Origin: Paraburkholderia sp. SOS3
GTDB lineage: Bacteria > Pseudomonadota > Gammaproteobacteria > Burkholderiales > Burkholderiaceae
Direction of reading: 5' to 3'
Length of the DNA: 64,000 bases
NCBI RefSeq assembly: GCF_001922345.1
Contig: NZ_CP018812.1
Coordinates: 2,666,001 to 2,730,000 of the forward strand
The notes beneath the pieces were generated by a model that was given only the letters and a program-made list of their open reading frames with translations, did no database searches and was not told where the DNA came from. Below are positions 60,252-64,000 of this stretch, piece by piece. The translations under genes and the position numbers were made by a program. The stretch's first letter is position 1, and every line of letters begins with the position of its first letter.

Positions 60252-63200
60252 CTATTTCGCCGCGGGCTGCCCGCTCGCCGCCGCGACGCGCCTCGCCGCC
60301 CGCTCCGGCGGCGTGTCGAGCAGCGGCTGCAGCGCGGCCCCCATCGATTTCAGCAACTGCACGGACAGCGCACTCGTAAAATCGAAGCGGCTCGCGTACG
60401 GCTCATGCACGACGGCGGTCATGGTGCCGAAGTACCGGTCGCCGAGTTCGAACACGAAAGTTGCCGTGCGATTGACTTTGCGCGACTCGATCAGGCGCCC
60501 GCCCTTCGCATAGACATTGAAGCGCTGGTCGCCCGTGCCGGTTTTGCCCGATACGGGCAGCACCTGGCCATTCGGGAAGCGGATGCCGTCCGCCAGACGG
60601 CGCGCGGTGCCGCCCGCAACGACGTCGTGGACGAGCGACTGCACGACACGCGCGACATCGGGCGACAGCACCTGCTCGGGCTGCGTTTGCGCGCGCGTGA
60701 AGCGCGTTTCATACGGCGTGCCCTTCGCAAATTCGAGGTCCGTAATACTATGCGTCGGCACCTGTTTGCCGCCGTTCGAAATGATGCCGATCAGTTGCGC
60801 AAGCGCGGCCGGCCGATCGCCCGACGCGCCGATCGCCGCTCCATACGACGGCGTGATCTTCGCGAATGGGTAGCCGAGCGCGCGCCACGACTTGCCGATC
60901 TCATCATAGGCACGCTGCTCGACCATGCGTTTGATGCGGCGATCCTGGGTTGCGTGATAGCGCGTCTTGAAGAGCCATTTGTAGGCATCCGCGCGCGCAT
61001 CGCGGCTCGCTTCCTGCACTTCGTTCAGGCTTGCATCGGGATGCGTGCGCAGATAGTTGACGGCCCACAGTTCGAGCGGATGCACGCTCGAAATATAGCC
61101 ACGGTCATTCAGATTGAACTTGTCGATGCCGTACTTCGTATAGAGCTTTGCAAGATCTTCGTTGTCGAGAATGACGGCAGCCGGCGTGCCCTTCAGCGCG
61201 GCGCGCATCTGCACGTTGAACCATTCCTGCGAGCCATCGGGCGCGACGCTGCGCAGCACGGTCGCGACCTTCGGCGGCGATTTGCGCACCGCGCGCAGCA
61301 ATGCGGCGAGCACCGCATCGGGTGTCTTGCCGTGATACTTCGTGTAGAAGCGGTTCATATAGACGCGGCTTTCCTGGTCCGCGAAGCGCGTCAGATACAT
61401 CTTGCGCGTGGCCGGATCGTCGAGCCATTGCGTGCTCGGTCCCGACGTCTGGATCATTTCGTAGTGGACGATATCGCGCATCATCCGCACGAAAACCAGG
61501 TTCACCGAATGCTGGAAGGCGCGGTGCACGGTCAGAATGCGGCCGTTATCGCTCGATTCGAAATTGCTGAACACCTGCCCGCCGCCACCCGTGTAAAACA
61601 TCTCGCCGGCGCTCGCCGAATACTTGCGCTCGGTCGCCGCATCGAGCATTGCGGGCAGCGAATGGTCCTTCGTATGCAGCAGATAATCGATCGACCAGCG
61701 CGTCAAACCATCGGACGGGTCGGGCTTGACTGCACGCAATTCGTCGCTGCTCATCGACGCATAGCGACCGTGCAGTTCCTCGACGATCTGTAGATACGTG
61801 ACGATCGTGCGCAGCTTAGCCGTCGAACCCAGATTCAAACGCGCACCCTGGTTGATGTCGAACGGCTGGTCGACGCTATCGGTCTGCACGCGCATCAGGT
61901 TCTGGCCGCCGTGCTTTTCGAATAGCGTGAAGCTAAACGAAATTTTCGACGGATCGTCCTGCGGGCGCAGCATGTCCTTGCCGTAAAGTCCGGCAGCGCG
62001 CGCGCCGTCTTTGGTTGCGGCAGCGGCCAGCCGGTCGCTGACCGCCTGTTGCACTTCATTGTCGAGCGTCGCGGTGGCGCTCAGGTCGAGACGGTCGAGA
62101 TCGTACAGGTTGTTCACGCCCAATGCCGTCATCAGATGCGAGCGCAGCGACGTCACCGCCTTGCGCGACACGAACGATTCGGTCGCCGCCGGCAACGACG
62201 CACGATGCAATTCGACCGGCGCGGACAGCGCCGCATCGCGCAACGCCGTAGAAATCGCGCCACCGCTCGCGAGCAGCCGCAGATAGCTGTCGGTGAGCGT
62301 TGCGAGATCCGCATTCCTGCGCAACAGGAAATGCGAAGGCCCACGCTGCGCGATCATCAGCGACAGTACCTGGCGAAATGCAAGGCCTTGCGCAGCCAGG
62401 TTCTCTTCGGTCGTCGGCGCCGCGAGAATGCGGTTCACCTCGTCGAAATCACGGCCATACCACGCGGCAAGCCCGTCGCCGATCCCGTTGATTTCGCCGA
62501 TGCCCGGCTGCGCCGCGAGCGGCACCGAATTCAGATAGCGCACGACGATTTGCTGACGCGCTTCCATCGTGCGCGGACCATCGAGATACGCGCGCACCGA
62601 GGCCGATGCGATTTGCCGCAGCTTTTCCTGCGGCGTCGCGGTACGGCCGCCTGGCGAGTGGCGAAATTTTTCGATCTGCGTCGCGAGCGTGCTGCCGCCC
62701 GGCTGCGGCTGGTTGTGATTGAAAAAGCGCAGACCCTGGTCGGCGAGTGCGCGGCCGAAGCGCGTCCAGTCAATAGCCGGATTGCGATTGGGTTGATCTG
62801 CATCAAGCAGATGACGATCCTCGATAAACAGCAGCGCGTTCACGACAAGCGGCGGAATCGCGTCAAAGCCGCCATAAATCCGTTTCGGATAATCGTCGCC
62901 GAACAGTTCGATGCCTGTCGAATCGTAAAGGCGCAAGCCGGCCTGATCCTTCTCCTCGAAGGGGATGAAAAGACCATCGTCGGCGAGGGATAGCATGCGA
63001 TCCGAATCGCGCGACTGAGAGGCGATGGTGAAGCCGCGCTCACGCAGGCGCCGTTCGATGGACGGCAGCAGCGAGTATCCGAGCCGGATATCGTAAGGCC
63101 CGTCCTTCGGAAAACGGATATTGTCGCTCGGGCCTGTCGCAACGGTGAAACCGACTTCGCTGGTGAGTTCGGACAGATACCGGGCCTGAAGCCGCGAGGT

Positions 63201-63341
63201 ATCCATTTCGATCTGCACGACCCGTACACCGGCCGCGACCGCCACCAGAAACGCTAGAAAAATACCCCACTTCAGCCACTTCCATGTGGATGTGGTGCCG
63301 GAGGTACGCAGCGGCGGAACGCGAAGCAGAGGCCGATTCAT
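60252..63341 (-). CDS. Large bifunctional penicillin-binding protein (class A, PBP1-like)
   Basis: A 1029-residue peptidoglycan synthase. One membrane anchor lies at about residues 22-43. The glycosyltransferase 51 domain carries LFIEDRHLLD (catalytic E174) and GGSTLATQIEKF (215-226). The transpeptidase domain has S506-T-A-K509 (SxxK) and K933-T-G (KTG); an SxN is probably in FQHSVN. It is larger than E. coli PBP1a, with a divergent long linker. It polymerises and crosslinks murein in the periplasm. ATG 63341 has AAGGAG nine bases upstream. Confidence 0.9.
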   Translation of the reverse strand: MNRPLLRVPPLRTSGTTSTWKWLKWGIFLAFLVAVAAGVRVVQIEMDTSRLQARYLSELTSEVGFTVATGPSDNIRFPKDGPYDIRLGYSLLPSIERRLRERGFTIASQSRDSDRMLSLADDGLFIPFEEKDQAGLRLYDSTGIELFGDDYPKRIYGGFDAIPPLVVNALLFIEDRHLLDADQPNRNPAIDWTRFGRALADQGLRFFNHNQPQPGGSTLATQIEKFRHSPGGRTATPQEKLRQIASASVRAYLDGPRTMEARQQIVVRYLNSVPLAAQPGIGEINGIGDGLAAWYGRDFDEVNRILAAPTTEENLAAQGLAFRQVLSLMIAQRGPSHFLLRRNADLATLTDSYLRLLASGGAISTALRDAALSAPVELHRASLPAATESFVSRKAVTSLRSHLMTALGVNNLYDLDRLDLSATATLDNEVQQAVSDRLAAAATKDGARAAGLYGKDMLRPQDDPSKISFSFTLFEKHGGQNLMRVQTDSVDQPFDINQGARLNLGSTAKLRTIVTYLQIVEELHGRYASMSSDELRAVKPDPSDGLTRWSIDYLLHTKDHSLPAMLDAATERKYSASAGEMFYTGGGGQVFSNFESSDNGRILTVHRAFQHSVNLVFVRMMRDIVHYEMIQTSGPSTQWLDDPATRKMYLTRFADQESRVYMNRFYTKYHGKTPDAVLAALLRAVRKSPPKVATVLRSVAPDGSQEWFNVQMRAALKGTPAAVILDNEDLAKLYTKYGIDKFNLNDRGYISSVHPLELWAVNYLRTHPDASLNEVQEASRDARADAYKWLFKTRYHATQDRRIKRMVEQRAYDEIGKSWRALGYPFAKITPSYGAAIGASGDRPAALAQLIGIISNGGKQVPTHSITDLEFAKGTPYETRFTRAQTQPEQVLSPDVARVVQSLVHDVVAGGTARRLADGIRFPNGQVLPVSGKTGTGDQRFNVYAKGGRLIESRKVNRTATFVFELGDRYFGTMTAVVHEPYASRFDFTSALSVQLLKSMGAALQPLLDTPPERAARRVAAASGQPAAK

Positions 63342-63628
63342 GGTGGCGTCTCCTTGCAGATGCCAGACCACAAAAAATGCGACTCGTATCAGTCTAGCGC
63401 GTAACCGAGGTTTGCGAATGACCATCGCACAAACAGGTGCCTGCAATGAGTACGCCACGCAACACTCGCGGCGCTGGCGCCTGCCGAAATTCCGCGCGGC
63501 ACGGGCTGTTCCGGCTTGGGGCGTGCGTGGCAGTCCGTAGCAGGTGCGCACTTCCCCTATGGAAAGCCCGATAGGAGCGGCGCGGAAATTTCAGTACCAT
63601 AGCCGCCCATTTCAAGCGGAACCGCTTA

Positions 63629-64000
63629 TGCAAAGCTTCTACGAAGCGACTGTAAGCCGGCCTGAACGCCCGCGTCTGACCGGCCGGCAAAGCGCTCGCG
63701 TATGCATTGTCGGCGGCGGCCTGGCCGGCCTGTCGACTGCACTCGGGCTCGCCGAGCGCGGCGTGCGCGACGTCGTGGTGCTCGAAGCGGAACACGTCGG
63801 GTTCGGCGCATCGGGGCGCAACGGCGGTTTCGTGTTCGGCGGCTATAGCCTCGACTGTGCGGAGCTGCTGAGAATTCTCGGGCCGTCACGCGCTCGCGAC
63901 CTGTATGCGCTGACCACCGATGCGGTCGACCTGATGCGCGAGCGCATCCGTCGTTACCATATCGACTGCGATGCCATCGATGCGGGTGTGATTCTCGCGA
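63629..64000 (+). CDS. FAD-dependent oxidoreductase, PuuB-like, 3' end beyond the window
   Basis: The first 124 codons of a DAO-family flavoprotein. ARVCIVGGGLAGLSTALGLA is the FAD-binding fold, and GFGASGRNGGFVFGGYSLD is the same signature as in the PuuB-like protein at 27067. It is therefore a second copy or relative of the gamma-glutamylputrescine/amine oxidase type. It is divergent from the penicillin-binding protein gene. Substrate cannot be told from this fragment; the gene runs off the window end. Confidence 0.85.

Noticed and set aside
60252..61793. Long plus-strand frame (462 codons) across the penicillin-binding protein gene
   Set aside because: Antisense shadow rich in Arg and His; the minus-strand protein has all catalytic motifs.
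1..64000. CRISPR arrays, tRNA or rRNA genes, insertion sequences, integrases and replication origins
   Set aside because: Looked for by eye throughout; none seen. Short tandem repeats at 14345, 22102 and 58074 lack spacers.

Overview
The window comes from a high-GC beta-proteobacterium of the Burkholderiaceae, most like Paraburkholderia, Caballeronia or Burkholderia. The signs are a DUF4148 secreted protein, a complete liu (leucine/isovalerate) operon with a divergent TetR gene, a polyamine-catabolism cluster, an Frc-type sugar ABC transporter, many MFS carriers and many lone regulators. It looks like a secondary replicon or accessory part of a chromosome: it is dense in catabolic and transport genes, with no ribosomal, tRNA or replication genes seen.

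Layout. 0-10.5 kb: partial DUF6765-like gene, DUF4148 protein, AtoE-type fatty-acid carrier, an Asp/Glu racemase beside a dicarboxylate/amino-acid symporter, an FMN reductase, a ferritin-like protein, an IaaH-type amidase and a CDP-diglyceride hydrolase. 10.5-16.2 kb: a minus-strand operon (crotonase, MFS carrier, aldehyde dehydrogenase) divergent from a GntR/FCD regulator, then a PhnD-like binding protein. 16.2-23.2 kb: liuA-liuB-liuC-liuD (isovaleryl-CoA to methylglutaconyl-CoA and 3-HMG-CoA) divergent from a TetR gene. Two matching palindromes lie between them. 23.2-28.4 kb: polyamine catabolism (gamma-glutamylpolyamine synthetase-like, class III aminotransferase, PuuB-like oxidase), preceded by what looks like the remnant of a puuD gene. 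28.6-35.2 kb: cytochrome P450, DUF2891 protein, TPR/ATP-grasp-like protein, alpha/beta hydrolase, a possible small RNA and an OxlT-type carrier. 35.3-40.5 kb: aldo/keto reductase, LysR, MFS carrier, amidohydrolase and cupin.

41.6-49.6 kb is an accessory island, visibly more AT-rich than its flanks. It holds an HxlR regulator, an AraC regulator, a 445-residue protein built of 42-residue SKWP-type repeats (the repeat of the Ralstonia RipS type III effectors), and an orphan flagellin plus FliD cap pair with a small membrane protein. 49.6-55.6 kb: two paralogous amidases, a DHA2 exporter and an exported epoxide-hydrolase-like protein. A shared palindromic operator lies in front of both amidases and again upstream of the HxlR gene, which suggests one small regulon. 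55.9-60.3 kb: frcB-frcC-frcA sugar transporter with a ROK regulator. 60.3-64 kb: a large bifunctional penicillin-binding protein and the start of a second PuuB-like oxidase.

The most notable observation is the short SKWP-repeat protein divergent from the orphan flagellin/FliD pair. Second is the three-site operator linking the amidase genes to the HxlR region. All calls rest on reading the sequence and on recall of protein families; no database search was run.
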